Below, in pieces: positions 8,986 through 17,834 of a stretch of 64,000 nt of DNA (the first letter of the stretch is position 1; the number at the start of each line of letters is the position of its first letter). The notes under the pieces were generated by a model. It was given only the letters and a program-made list of their open reading frames with translations. It was not told the origin of the DNA and did not search any database. The stretch comes from Paenibacillus camerounensis (GTDB lineage: Bacteria > Bacillota > Bacilli > Paenibacillales > Paenibacillaceae): assembly GCF_000723885.1 (NCBI RefSeq), contig NZ_CCDG010000005.1, forward strand, positions 49,869 through 113,868, read 5' to 3'. Both the position numbers and the translations under genes were made by a program.

Positions 8986-9477
8986 ATGAAGCTGGGTTAT
9001 TTAATCATCGATATGCAGGAAATTCATGTGCGGGATCATGTGGACAAGCAGACGCTGGACCGCGCCTGTGAATATATCAACTATGTTGCTGACATGCTGC
9101 GGGAGAAGGATCAGCTGGTTATTCATATTCAGGATATTGAAGGCATGAAGGAAGCTGCTAAGGAGCGCTATAATATTATGCCGGAGATCCAGGTGGCGGA
9201 CAATGATCTGAAGGTAACTAAGGAATATTCGAACGCATTCTGGCAAACAGGGCTGGAGCAGCTTCTCAAGGATCATGGTGTAGAGCTGCTGATCATCGCG
9301 GGCTTCTCGGCAGAGCACTGCGTACAGTTTACCTACAATGGGGCGAGCGAGCGGGGCTTCCGGCCGGTTCTTCTGCAAAATGGTATCTTAAGCGCTCACA
9401 GCGACGTGATCACTGCTGCCTATAGAGACCGTAACCTCATCTCGTATCCGGTGATTCATTATTTGATTAGCCAATAG
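8986..9477 (+). CDS. Isochorismatase-family cysteine hydrolase
   Basis: A 163-residue cytoplasmic hydrolase of the nicotinamidase/isochorismatase superfamily. The catalytic triad is visible as Asp9 (LIIDMQ), Lys79 (KVTKEYSNAF) and Cys112 (GFSAEHCVQFT). The start follows an AGGAGGAG site with proper spacing. It is a single-gene unit between the divergent riboswitch region and its own terminator. The substrate cannot be read from the sequence; an amide or vinyl-ether substrate is the family's general range. Confidence 0.85.
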   Translation: MKLGYLIIDMQEIHVRDHVDKQTLDRACEYINYVADMLREKDQLVIHIQDIEGMKEAAKERYNIMPEIQVADNDLKVTKEYSNAFWQTGLEQLLKDHGVELLIIAGFSAEHCVQFTYNGASERGFRPVLLQNGILSAHSDVITAAYRDRNLISYPVIHYLISQ

Positions 9478-9492
9478 CAGTGAAAATTAAGG

Positions 9493-9543
9493 ACACCCCT
9501 TTTTGTCTGCAGTATTGCCCTGCGGAACAGAGGGGTGTTTTTA
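9493..9543 (+). terminator. Rho-independent terminator after the cysteine hydrolase
   Basis: ACACCCCT at 9493-9500 pairs with AGGGGTGT at 9531-9538, followed by TTTTTA. The loop holds a second small stem. Confidence 0.8.
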
Positions 9544-9634
9544 TTTAGCGGGAGCCGTCTGAATATTGAAACTTTTTCCAAATACTCTCGTCCAATAATA
9601 CAGAAGCCATTCTATTCTAGGGGAGAGTTACATA

Positions 9635-10771
9635 ATGAACAATGGGAAGCTCGCAGCGGGTATTCTGGCCGCAGTCATCGCTTTAAGTCCGGGATCGGCC
9701 GCAGCGGCCGCAGACAGTGCTATTATGTTGAATTACAAAGAAACATCAATGGGGAGCAGCCAAGTGGTTACGGCAGGAACTACGCTTGTTCCGCTGCAGC
9801 AGCTGGCATTGAATATGGGCTACTCTCTCAGCTGGGACCAGACTGCAAAGTCGGCAAAGCTGGTTCGCCCCGGCCGCGAAGTTGCGCTGACTGCCGGTAC
9901 TGTCAGCGCAACTGTAGATGGTACTGCATCAAGCCTGACTAAGGCGCCGCGTATTCTCAAAGGTAAAATCTATGTGCCGCTGGTGTCGGCAGTCAGTCTG
10001 CTGGGCGGCAAAACCGTGTATGATAAAAGCAGCAACAGCTTGAACATTGTAGATGAGCTTCGCTACTCTGTTGCTTCGTCCCAAGGCAGAACCTACTGGG
10101 TTTCACAAAACAACGGCGATGTCTTTTATAGCACCTCTGCTTCCGGCAAGCCGGTGCTGATCGGTGAGCTTCCGTCTGCTGACCTGATTTATACCCATAG
10201 CCTTGAGGTTAAGAATGTAGGTAAGGGTACGGAGCTTTTGCTGCTCACGGATAACCACTATGCCATGTTCAATGATTTCAGCAATAGCTACCAGGTTCTG
10301 ATTCAGAACGGAAAAATCTTGAAGCAGATGGAATATCACTATATTATCAGGTCATACATAAAGGCTCCGCTGCTAACAACCTCTCAGCTCTACATGACAG
10401 ATGGCGGAAGCGTTCAGTACATTAATGCAGACGGCAGTCCGGGCAAGCAGTTTAATCTTGAAGCCATCACAGGCACAGAGGGACAATACACCATTGAATA
10501 TGCGGCACAGGATATCATTCTTGCAAGGTTAATCACGAATACACAGCTGTATGCAATTAATACGGCAAGCGGAGCAGTGACCAATCTTAGTGAACAATTA
10601 ATCAGTGCGGGGGACCGTAAGGAGTGGGACCGGGCGGACGGATCGGATGATTTCTATCTGACTAAAATGCTGGTGCTGAAGAAGCGGGAGGGCAACGTGA
10701 TGACCTTCACCTATGCAACTATTCCAGACGGGAAAGTGAAAACGGTGACGTATACAGTGGATTCGAAGTAA
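9635..10771 (+). CDS. Secreted protein with copper amine oxidase N-terminal domain
   Basis: A 378-residue exported protein. The signal peptide is MNNGKLAAGILAAVIALSPG and ends near AAAAA. Residues about 30-135 form a copper-amine-oxidase-like N-terminal domain: GTTLVPLQQLALNMGYSLSWD, KGKIYVPLVSAVSLLGG and a closing beta hairpin. This stalk-like domain is very common in Paenibacillus surface proteins and is not itself an enzyme. The remaining 240 residues look like beta-propeller-type repeats (YWVSQNNGDVFYSTSASGKP, SQLYMTDGGSVQYINADG). The lipoprotein gene 27 bases downstream is probably co-transcribed. The function is unknown. Confidence 0.8.
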   Translation: MNNGKLAAGILAAVIALSPGSAAAAADSAIMLNYKETSMGSSQVVTAGTTLVPLQQLALNMGYSLSWDQTAKSAKLVRPGREVALTAGTVSATVDGTASSLTKAPRILKGKIYVPLVSAVSLLGGKTVYDKSSNSLNIVDELRYSVASSQGRTYWVSQNNGDVFYSTSASGKPVLIGELPSADLIYTHSLEVKNVGKGTELLLLTDNHYAMFNDFSNSYQVLIQNGKILKQMEYHYIIRSYIKAPLLTTSQLYMTDGGSVQYINADGSPGKQFNLEAITGTEGQYTIEYAAQDIILARLITNTQLYAINTASGAVTNLSEQLISAGDRKEWDRADGSDDFYLTKMLVLKKREGNVMTFTYATIPDGKVKTVTYTVDSK

Positions 10772-10798
10772 GGGTGGCGCCGGCCAAGGAGGAGTGTA

Positions 10799-11239
10799 AT
10801 GGGAAAAATAACGGTTGTAGCACGCTGTCTATCAATCGGTATGGCTGTCCTTGTAGCAGGCTGCAGTAATTTTGCCTCCGGAGAGCCCAAAGAGGTGGAC
10901 TTGCAGCAGCTTAGCAGCGGAGCTAAGAGCTTTGTAGACCAGATCAAGGATGAGAGCGGACTGTATCTTTATTCTCCTGCCGGAGAGCAGGCCTATCTTA
11001 TTGTTAATCATTTGGTAACCGGCCAAGATGAGGAGGCCCGGTATCTGGAGTCGTTGAAGAGCGAATTAAAGGACCATTTATTAAGATTAGACGTGAATGA
11101 GCTGGGAACAATGGAGTATACCGATAAGCGGCTGGGGAAAATAAGGTTCTTTGAGCTGGGCGACAGCAGCCGGGACTACAATGCCATTCAAGTGTATAAA
11201 AACGGAGTCGTGAGCAAATTCGATTCTATCGGCGGTTAG
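10799..11239 (+). CDS. Small lipoprotein of unknown function
   Basis: A 146-residue protein with a lipoprotein signal ending in the lipobox LVAGC (Cys22). The mature part is mixed alpha/beta and matches no family I recognise. AAGGAGGAG precedes the ATG. It follows the copper-amine-oxidase-N protein by 27 bases, so the two are likely one transcript and act together at the cell surface. Confidence 0.7.
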   Translation: MGKITVVARCLSIGMAVLVAGCSNFASGEPKEVDLQQLSSGAKSFVDQIKDESGLYLYSPAGEQAYLIVNHLVTGQDEEARYLESLKSELKDHLLRLDVNELGTMEYTDKRLGKIRFFELGDSSRDYNAIQVYKNGVVSKFDSIGG

Positions 11240-11263
11240 ATATAACTCAGGTACAATATTATC

Positions 11264-11316
11264 AAAAAAGAGATGCGCTACAACCGGGGGGACGGTCTGC
11301 AAGGCATCTCTTTTAT
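11264..11316. terminator. Bidirectional terminator
   Basis: AAAAGAGATGC pairs with GCATCTCTTTT, with A-run and T-run flanks that serve both directions. It separates the lipoprotein gene from the convergent monooxygenase gene. Confidence 0.8.
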
Positions 11317-11328
11317 ATTGAATAGCAA

Positions 11329-12369
11329 TTATTTCACGGCCAGTTCCTGCCGTACAATCGGTGCAACCTTAGTGCCAAGCAGCTCAATCGCGCGCATAAC
11401 CTCACGGTGCGGCATCGTACCGACGTTGACATGGAGGAAGAACCGGGTTACACCCAGATTTTTGTGCAGCAGAATAATCTTCTCGGCGACGTACTCGGAG
11501 TCACCTACATACAGTGCTCCGCGCAGGCTGCGGGCGTCATCATAGGTGGCCCGGTTGTAGGTCTGGCCCCAGCCGCGTTCACGCCCGATAACATTCATCT
11601 GTGCCTGGGTGGACGGGTAGAACAAGGCGGCTGCCTGCTCTGTAGTTTCTCCGACGAAGCCGTGGGAATGAGTAGCGATCTGCAGCTTATCGGGGTTATG
11701 TCCGGCCCGTGCAGCCGCTTCCTTATAGAGCTTCACCAGCGGTGCAAATCGCTCCGGCATGCCGCCGATGATGGCGAACGCTACCGGGAGGCCGAGTGTA
11801 CCGGCCCGGATGGCGGATTCCGGGTTGCCGCCTGTTGCAATCCACACCGGCAGCGGGTCCTGAACCGCACGCGGATAAACCGGCAGATTGTCGATTGCCG
11901 GGCGGTGGCCGCCGCGCCAGGTTACCTTCTCAGAGGCCCGGATTTTGAGCAGCAGCTCAAGATTCTCTTCGAATAATTCGTTATAATCATCCAGACTGTA
12001 GCCGAACAGCGGGAAGGACTCGATAAAAGATCCCCGTCCTGCCATAATCTCCGCACGTCCGTTCGAAATGCCGTCAAGTGTGGCGAATTGCTGATAGACC
12101 CTGACCGGATCATCCGACGAAAGTACAGATACGGCGCTGGTAAGCCGGATGCTCTTGGTCATTGCTGCAGCAGCAGCCAGCACAACCGCAGGTGCACTTC
12201 CGGCATAGTCGGCACGGTGATGCTCTCCAATTCCATATACATCCAGTCCGACCTGGTCGGCAAGGACGATTTCCTCTACTGCCTCGCGCAGTCTTTCAGC
12301 ATGGCTGATTACCTTGCCGGTAACCGGATCGGGTGTCGTTTCCAAAAAAGTACTAATCCCTATTTCCAT
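11329..12369 (-). CDS. LLM-class flavin-dependent oxidoreductase (luciferase-like)
   Basis: A 346-residue bacterial-luciferase-fold monooxygenase. It has the N-terminal strand [20 protein letters not shown], the [22 protein letters not shown] segment typical of the family, and [19 protein letters not shown]. It should use reduced FMN and oxygen. The closest relative in this window is the 36-37 kb gene, which shares these motifs. The start follows GGGAGG on the minus strand. The substrate is unknown. It stands alone, transcribed away from the repeat-protein gene. Confidence 0.85.
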   Translation of the reverse strand: MEIGISTFLETTPDPVTGKVISHAERLREAVEEIVLADQVGLDVYGIGEHHRADYAGSAPAVVLAAAAAMTKSIRLTSAVSVLSSDDPVRVYQQFATLDGISNGRAEIMAGRGSFIESFPLFGYSLDDYNELFEENLELLLKIRASEKVTWRGGHRPAIDNLPVYPRAVQDPLPVWIATGGNPESAIRAGTLGLPVAFAIIGGMPERFAPLVKLYKEAAARAGHNPDKLQIATHSHGFVGETTEQAAALFYPSTQAQMNVIGRERGWGQTYNRATYDDARSLRGALYVGDSEYVAEKIILLHKNLGVTRFFLHVNVGTMPHREVMRAIELLGTKVAPIVRQELAVK

Positions 12370-12565
12370 CTTAATCCGCCTCCCTTTTCATATGTTTATA
12401 TTACTATACTTTATAATGTTTCTCAACTTTAGTAAGTGGAATTCCTGAATTTATTTTATACTGCTCTGACCTGCCGCGTTATACCCAATTATGATAACCT
12501 GGACCGTTCTGCCGTTACTGCCCCCAATTGCGGGACATAGCTTATTGTAATAACGGACGAAAGCG

Positions 12566-14191
12566 GTGATCGGAGTGGGGGAAGGGATAGGAAATACGGC
12601 GAGCGGCTTCGCTGCCCATGCTGAAGGATTGAACACGACTGCGAGCGGCGCAGCTGCTCACTCAGAAGGCTTTATCACGGTTGCCGGCGGAAACAGCTCA
12701 CACGCCGAGGGCAGCACCACAGTCGCAAGTGCCAGTGCATCCCATGCTGAAGGTTATCTTACACAGGCAACGAATGATACGGCCCATGCTGAAGGCACCT
12801 CAACAACGGCCAGCGGAGTAGCTTCGCATGCTGAGGGATATATGACTCATGCACTGGGAGAGCGCACGCATACGGAAGGTTCCATGACACTGGCAGCAGG
12901 AGCGGAAGCCCACGCCGAAGGCAATGCAACACAGGCCTGGGGAGACTATTCGCATACGGAAGGCCTTAGCACATCGACTCAAGCCGGTGCAGCAAGTGCC
13001 CACGCCGAAGGAGAAGGGAACTCGGCGGCCGGAAGGGCATCCCATGCTGAAGGCGGCGGTGCCGACCAGCAGGGCAATCCGGCACCTAACTTTGCGGGTG
13101 GCGCAGGCTCTCATGCGGAGGGAGTGGGTACAACCTCACTGGGCTTTGCCTCCCACGCGGAAGGCGGAACCCCGGACATAACGGCTGCGGCAGGGCCGGT
13201 GGCGCAGGCTGACTTCGCCCATGCCGAGGGCCAGAGTACAACGGCCAGCGGGACGGCTGCCCATGCCGAAGGCTTCCAGACGACAGCCAGCGGCCCGTCA
13301 GCCCATGCGGAGGGGGCTAACTCAGCAGCCAGCGGACCCTTCAGCCATGCCGAAGGCGTAAGTACACTGGCCAGCGGCGCCTATGCCCATGCCGAAGGCG
13401 CCAATACAACAGCCGACGGACAGGCATCGCATGCCGGGGGCTTCATGACGCAGGCCTTCGGGGCGAATTCACATGCTGAAGGCGAGAATACGACTGTGAT
13501 GCCCGGGCATACCGGCTCGCATATTATGGGCCGGAACGGTTCAACACGGTTCGCCTATTCCTGGCATCTGGCTAACGGGCTGGCGGTAGGGCCAAGTCTT
13601 AATTCAGCGGTAATTGAAGGGGCTACAGGAAATCTTTATCTGGATGGTACTGTTATCTCCCCGGCTGCAGCCGATTATGCGGAGATGTTCGAGACGTCCG
13701 ACGGCCAGGCGCTGGAGCCCGGATATTTTGTCACCTTTGACGGGGGCAGCGAGAAGATCCGCAGAGCCCATGCCGGGGATTCGTACATTCTTGGGGTAGT
13801 CAGCGGAAGACCGGCTATTCTGGCGGATTCCAGTGATTTGCGCTGGCATAAGCTGCTCGTGACAGATGAATGGGACCGGATTCAGTACCGGGAGGTTGAG
13901 GTACCGGAGGTCAAGGATACAGAGGGCAATGTAGTCCGTGCAGCCTCTTCCGTAATAGAGCCGGTCCTGAATCCCGACTGGAACGCCGCAGAAGAGTATA
14001 TACCGCGAATGCAAAGAGACGAGTGGGTAGCGGTCGGGGTAGTCGGCAAGCTGCTTGTCCGTGATGACGGTACCTGCCGGCCGGGAGGCTATTGTATGCC
14101 GAATGCCGATGGCATTGCGACAGACGCTTCTGCCGGATACCGGGTCATGAACCGTACAAGGGATGACCAGGTGCGAATTTTTGTGCGATAG
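12566..14191 (+). CDS. HAEG-repeat protein with peptidase G2 autoproteolytic domain
   Basis: A 541-residue protein. Residues about 15-325 are about 20 copies of a 14-residue unit with core (A/S)HAEG, resembling the beta-roll heads of YadA-like trimeric fibres. The last 180 residues, beginning SPAAADYAEMFE, match the peptidase G2 intramolecular-chaperone domain known from phage tail and Bacillus surface fibres, which trimerises and cuts itself. No signal peptide or membrane span is visible. The first in-frame start after a stop at 12551 is GTG 12566, with only a weak ribosome site, and the protein begins directly inside repeat-like sequence. It may be N-terminally truncated or start at GTG 12575. 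A phage-fibre or spore/cell-surface role is possible. Confidence 0.75.
   Translation: MIGVGEGIGNTASGFAAHAEGLNTTASGAAAHSEGFITVAGGNSSHAEGSTTVASASASHAEGYLTQATNDTAHAEGTSTTASGVASHAEGYMTHALGERTHTEGSMTLAAGAEAHAEGNATQAWGDYSHTEGLSTSTQAGAASAHAEGEGNSAAGRASHAEGGGADQQGNPAPNFAGGAGSHAEGVGTTSLGFASHAEGGTPDITAAAGPVAQADFAHAEGQSTTASGTAAHAEGFQTTASGPSAHAEGANSAASGPFSHAEGVSTLASGAYAHAEGANTTADGQASHAGGFMTQAFGANSHAEGENTTVMPGHTGSHIMGRNGSTRFAYSWHLANGLAVGPSLNSAVIEGATGNLYLDGTVISPAAADYAEMFETSDGQALEPGYFVTFDGGSEKIRRAHAGDSYILGVVSGRPAILADSSDLRWHKLLVTDEWDRIQYREVEVPEVKDTEGNVVRAASSVIEPVLNPDWNAAEEYIPRMQRDEWVAVGVVGKLLVRDDGTCRPGGYCMPNADGIATDASAGYRVMNRTRDDQVRIFVR
12608..13532 (+). repeat. 42-bp coding repeats for HAEG units
   Basis: About 20 imperfect copies of a 42-bp unit encode the 14-residue HAEG repeat. 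Two units are expanded by insertions (near 13055-13110 and 13165-13215). The copies differ at many third codon positions, so the array is not a recent duplication. Confidence 0.85.
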
Positions 14192-14319
14192 GCAGGAGCT
14201 TGGGAGAAGTCGGTTGGGGAAGGGCTATTCCTGCATTCATATAATTGCTATTTAGCGCTATGAGGGGATGGTCCGCTTGTCGGTGAAGTCGTTGTCCTAC
14301 CACCGAGTCGTTTGAGTAC

Positions 14320-14510
14320 TTAAGTGGAAAAATGCAACCTGTTTCACTAGTGACAGCCGTTCTGGCCGGATTAGCGGGAAAAACGCCATCTATTTATACA
14401 TTTTATAACCTCAAGCAGCTCTGCAGCCCGAGTTAAATGACTATTTTCCACCTAATGCCCCTAAACTCTGTGTGCTGATGGAATTAAGCTGTGAAAATCC
14501 AACTAAATCT
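14320..14510 (+). repeat. Dispersed four-arm intergenic element, copy A
   Basis: Four related arms of about 25 bp start at 14320, 14371, 14433 and 14484, a spacing of 51, 62 and 51. Arms 1-2 read like GTGGGAAAAACGCCACC and arms 3-4 are in the opposite orientation. The outer and inner arms can therefore pair as nested inverted repeats. Copies B (44884) and C (63266) have almost the same spacing. No gene is seen between 14192 and 14600. This is the most diverged copy. Confidence 0.65.
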
Positions 14511-14601
14511 AGACTGCGATGAGCTGGCCCGGCCCGGCTCCAGTGGTGCACACTGCAATGAGATACACAGTGTACCTTTCACCGGCAGCCCCAACACCAA
14601 A

Positions 14602-14641
14602 GCCGGACCGCTCCCGGATCTAACACCGGGAGCGGTCCGGC
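14602..14641 (-). terminator. Strong 16-bp hairpin downstream of the small ORF
   Basis: GCCGGACCGCTCCCGG at 14602-14617 pairs perfectly with its complement at 14626-14641 across an eight-base loop. The minus-strand flank is TTTGGTGTTGG, a weak T-tract. It lies just after the minus-strand small hydrophobic ORF and probably ends its transcript. Confidence 0.6.
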
Positions 14642-14655
14642 CTGTTGGCATGCGG

Positions 14656-14736
14656 TCAGGATTTATCCTTCTTTACGGCAAGCTGTACAATCATAATGAC
14701 GAGGGCAAGCAGGGCGATCAGTTGATCTGTACTCAT
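14656..14736 (-). CDS. Small hydrophobic peptide, candidate holin-like toxin
   Basis: A 26-residue ORF, MSTDQLIALLALVIMIVQLA followed by VKKDKS. GGAGG is eight bases before its ATG. It has a single membrane span and a charged Lys/Asp tail. This layout is that of the short Bacillales holin-like or type I toxin peptides (MSTxxA start, one span, KK tail). It is too short for ordinary gene callers. Such toxins are normally silenced by an overlapping antisense RNA, which I cannot demonstrate here. The family assignment is by pattern only. Confidence 0.5.
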   Translation of the reverse strand: MSTDQLIALLALVIMIVQLAVKKDKS

Positions 14737-15055
14737 GGTCCGATCCTCCAATCTGTAACAGCAGAATGGCTCTCGGACCGGCATCTCCCCTCCCAGGAAG
14801 CTGCTTTTGTTTCCCTGATACATCATATGGGCTGCTGAATGCGGATAGTACTTCATTCCATAAATAATTAATACGGCAAGCTAAACGTAAACCCGTTGAC
14901 CGGGCACATCTAATCGCAGAAATCCTCCCCCTCCCCCTCTTGATTAATCCCTGCGCGCAGGATAGCATATAAGGAAATGTCAATGATTCATGGGATTAAT
15001 TCACTTAGGGAGTGTTGAGGAGCATGGTTGTCCGAAGCGGGCGGGAGGCTGGATT

Positions 15056-16345
15056 GTGGTTGTTCTAGCCAGCCTTATTTTTGTGGTTACATTATTTTTT
15101 GTCATATGGCAGCCGCGCGGCTTGTCCATTGGCTGGTCAGCCTGCGGGGGCGCACTGCTGGCGCTTGTCGCCGGGGTAGTCAGCTTTACGGATGTGCGTG
15201 ATGTGACGCTGATTGTGTGGAATGCGACGCTGGCGTTTGTAGCCATTATTCTGATCTCACTGATTCTGGACAGGATCGGATTTTTTGAGTGGGCGGCACT
15301 GCATATGGCAGCGGCGGCCCGCGGCAACGGTACATTAATGTTTATTTACGTCATTGTGCTCGGGGCGGTGGTTTCGGCCTTTTTTGCCAATGACGGGGCT
15401 GCGCTGATTCTGACACCGATTGTGCTGGCGATGGTAAGGGCGCTGGATTTTGATGAGAAAAAAGTATTTCCGTTCATCATCGCCAGCGGATTTATCGCCG
15501 ATACGACCTCGCTGCCGCTGATTGTCAGCAATCTGGTCAACATCGTGTCTGCCGATTTCTTCGGCATTACCTTTATGCAGTACGCCGGACGGATGCTGCT
15601 GCCGACCCTGTTCTCGCTGGTAGCCAGCATCGGGGTGCTGTATCTATATTTCCGCAAAAGCATTCCAAAGCGCTACGACGCCGCACAGGTCAGGGAGCCC
15701 CGGGAAGCCATTAAGGATCATCGGATGTTCCGGCTGTCCTGGGCGGTGCTGGCTATGCTGCTGGCCGGGTATTTCGTCAGCGAGTTCCTGGGCATTCCGG
15801 TTTCGCTGGTTGCCGGTGTTATCGCACTTCTCTTCCTGTGGATGTCCAGCAGAAGTCCGGCGATTAAGACCATGGAAGTAATCAAAGGCGCACCGTGGGC
15901 AATTGTCTTTTTCTCCATCGGAATGTACGTGGTCGTCTACGGCCTGCGCAATGCCGGGCTGACCGACGTTCTCGCCGAGATCATCAGCAGGCTGGCCGGG
16001 CACGGGCTGTTCACGGCGACGATGGGCATGGGTTTCCTGGCTGCCGTCATTTCTTCTATTATGAATAACCTGCCGACTGTGCTGATTGGCGCTTTGGCAG
16101 TGGATACGGCGAATACTGCGGGACTGATCAAGGAAGCGCTCGTGTATGCCAATGTCATCGGCTCCGATCTGGGACCGAAGATTACACCGATCGGTTCACT
16201 CGCGACGCTGCTGTGGCTGCATGTTCTATCCTCCAAGGGCGTGAAGATTTCCTGGGGAACCTATTTCCGAACCGGGATTATCCTGACCATACCGACCTTA
16301 TTCCTTACTTTATTGGGGCTGTATCTGACCTTGAAGCTATTCTAG
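15056..16345 (+). CDS. arsB: ArsB-type arsenite/anion efflux permease
   Basis: A polytopic membrane protein of about 430 residues with ArsB-type motifs: [14 protein letters not shown] near the start, [36 protein letters not shown], and [18 protein letters not shown] with [19 protein letters not shown] in the C-terminal half. It should expel arsenite or antimonite. I chose GTG 15056 because GGGAGG lies seven bases upstream and the length then matches the usual 430. An in-frame ATG at 14990 would add 22 residues without a well-placed ribosome site. There is no arsR or arsC nearby, so inducible control is not evident. Confidence 0.85.
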   Translation: MVVLASLIFVVTLFFVIWQPRGLSIGWSACGGALLALVAGVVSFTDVRDVTLIVWNATLAFVAIILISLILDRIGFFEWAALHMAAAARGNGTLMFIYVIVLGAVVSAFFANDGAALILTPIVLAMVRALDFDEKKVFPFIIASGFIADTTSLPLIVSNLVNIVSADFFGITFMQYAGRMLLPTLFSLVASIGVLYLYFRKSIPKRYDAAQVREPREAIKDHRMFRLSWAVLAMLLAGYFVSEFLGIPVSLVAGVIALLFLWMSSRSPAIKTMEVIKGAPWAIVFFSIGMYVVVYGLRNAGLTDVLAEIISRLAGHGLFTATMGMGFLAAVISSIMNNLPTVLIGALAVDTANTAGLIKEALVYANVIGSDLGPKITPIGSLATLLWLHVLSSKGVKISWGTYFRTGIILTIPTLFLTLLGLYLTLKLF

Positions 16346-16381
16346 CTTCCGGTGTCTATAAGATAAGTGCATATGAAAGTA

Positions 16382-16418
16382 AGCGGTCCGGACAAGCTAT
16401 GTCCGGACCGCTCTTGTT
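16382..16418. terminator. Terminator between arsB and the oxalate decarboxylase gene
   Basis: AGCGGTCCGGAC pairs with GTCCGGACCGCT across a short loop, then TTGTT. It serves arsB and lies between convergent genes. Confidence 0.8.
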
Positions 16419-16428
16419 GATATGGGCT

Positions 16429-17634
16429 TCAGTCTTTGCCTGTTCCATGGCCGTAGCCGTAGCCGGGATACTGCACAACAGGCCATTTGACCTTGCGCAA
16501 GGCATCCATCAGCCCGGCTCCGGCATGCAGATTGCTGCTGACCAGCTCATGCGGGGTTAACGCCATCCACTGGTTCAGCGAGACATCGGCGAACCGGTCA
16601 CTCTTGAACATTTCCAGAAACCATAGCGTCTCTGTGCCGGTATTCTGGATGTAATGCCCCATGGCGAACGGCACATAGCCTACATCCCCGGCCCTGTAAT
16701 TGAAGGTGCGGGCTGCGCCGTTGCCGCCGAACACGGTCATCCGGCCCTGGCCGCTCAGGTAATATTGCCATTCGTCGTTGTTCGGATGCCAGTGCAGCTC
16801 ACGCATTGCGCCGGGCTCAATCTCAACCAGTGCCGCAGCAATGTTCCGCGAGACGGGGAAATTGGACGAGTCGGCAATCCGCACGCTGCCGCCCGGTGTC
16901 TTCAGCGGGGGCTGGGCCAGCAGCCGGTGCTTGAAGCTCAGCGGAATTTCACCATAAGGAGACTGTACCTGCTGCTGCTCAAGCGTCCCGGGTACCTGAT
17001 CCTGATAGATGTAGACCTGTTCCTTCGGTATACATTCAAAGGCAGACTCAGGAACGCCAAAGTTAGCCGACAGCACTTCCTTTGGCGTATGGGCGAACCA
17101 GTCGGAGATGGACAGGGTGTTCAGGTCGGAGAAGCTGCCATCGTCAAAGACCAGCAGGAATTCGCAGCCCTTATCAAGGCCCTGGATAGAATGGGGGATG
17201 CCCGGGGGGAAATACCACAGGTCTCCGGGACCTACATCAGCGATGAAATTGCGGCCGTTCTGATCGACGGCGGTAATCCGGGCGCTTCCCAGCAGCATGT
17301 AGGACCATTCCGCCTGCTGATGCCAGTGCAGCTCCCGGACGCCGCCCGGCGTCAGGCTCATATTGACTCCGGCGAGTGTTGTAGCAGCGGGAAGCTCGCG
17401 GATGGTAACCTCTCTGGACCAGCCGCCGTAGTTAAGCTGCATGTGGGCATCCGAGAAAGAGAATTTCAGGTTCGGAATAAGCCCGTTATCGGTGACCGGC
17501 GGGACGAACATATCAGGATTCTCCCGGTCACGCAGCACATCGCGCGGGCCGAGGTCTATATTACCGGCACCGTCGTTTCTGATGGGCTGGGGGACAGGAC
17601 CGGTATTACTCAGGGAAGATTGTTCAGAATTCAT
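16429..17634 (-). CDS. oxdC: Bicupin oxalate decarboxylase
   Basis: A 401-residue cytoplasmic bicupin closely resembling Bacillus OxdC/YvrK, which turns oxalate into formate and CO2 with manganese. Site 1 ligands are His103, His105, Glu109 and His148; site 2 ligands are His281, His283, Glu288 and His327. Arg100 and Arg278 are also kept. The flexible lid that carries the catalytic glutamate of OxdC (SENST, Glu162) reads SDLNT here (169-173), so Asp170 replaces the glutamate. This could shift the balance between decarboxylase and oxidase activity. The start is the ATG at 17634 behind AAAGGAG; the long upstream in-frame extension is not needed. It is divergent from the methyltransferase gene. 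Confidence 0.88.
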   Translation of the reverse strand: MNSEQSSLSNTGPVPQPIRNDGAGNIDLGPRDVLRDRENPDMFVPPVTDNGLIPNLKFSFSDAHMQLNYGGWSREVTIRELPAATTLAGVNMSLTPGGVRELHWHQQAEWSYMLLGSARITAVDQNGRNFIADVGPGDLWYFPPGIPHSIQGLDKGCEFLLVFDDGSFSDLNTLSISDWFAHTPKEVLSANFGVPESAFECIPKEQVYIYQDQVPGTLEQQQVQSPYGEIPLSFKHRLLAQPPLKTPGGSVRIADSSNFPVSRNIAAALVEIEPGAMRELHWHPNNDEWQYYLSGQGRMTVFGGNGAARTFNYRAGDVGYVPFAMGHYIQNTGTETLWFLEMFKSDRFADVSLNQWMALTPHELVSSNLHAGAGLMDALRKVKWPVVQYPGYGYGHGTGKD

Positions 17635-17834
17635 AACGGCTCCTTTCCGGATCACGAGGCATGGATGTTTACTGTATATGATCGGTAAATACCAAATATG
17701 ATTGTGATCGGCAGCCGGGGAGATGTATGATGGGAGGAGCAGGCTGCGGAGGATGCGATATTCCGTCCGCATGCCAACATAGTGCAGCAGCAGGCAGGCT
17801 GCAATAATATCAGAGAGCAGGTTCGAGAAACCAG

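Noticed and set aside
14491..14838. 115-residue plus-strand ORF in the gap before arsB
   Set aside because: It has no ribosome site, crosses a strong hairpin and is opposite the small hydrophobic ORF.
16654..17688. 344-residue plus-strand ORF opposite the oxalate decarboxylase gene
   Set aside because: It is a shadow frame of the oxdC coding sequence with no family motif.
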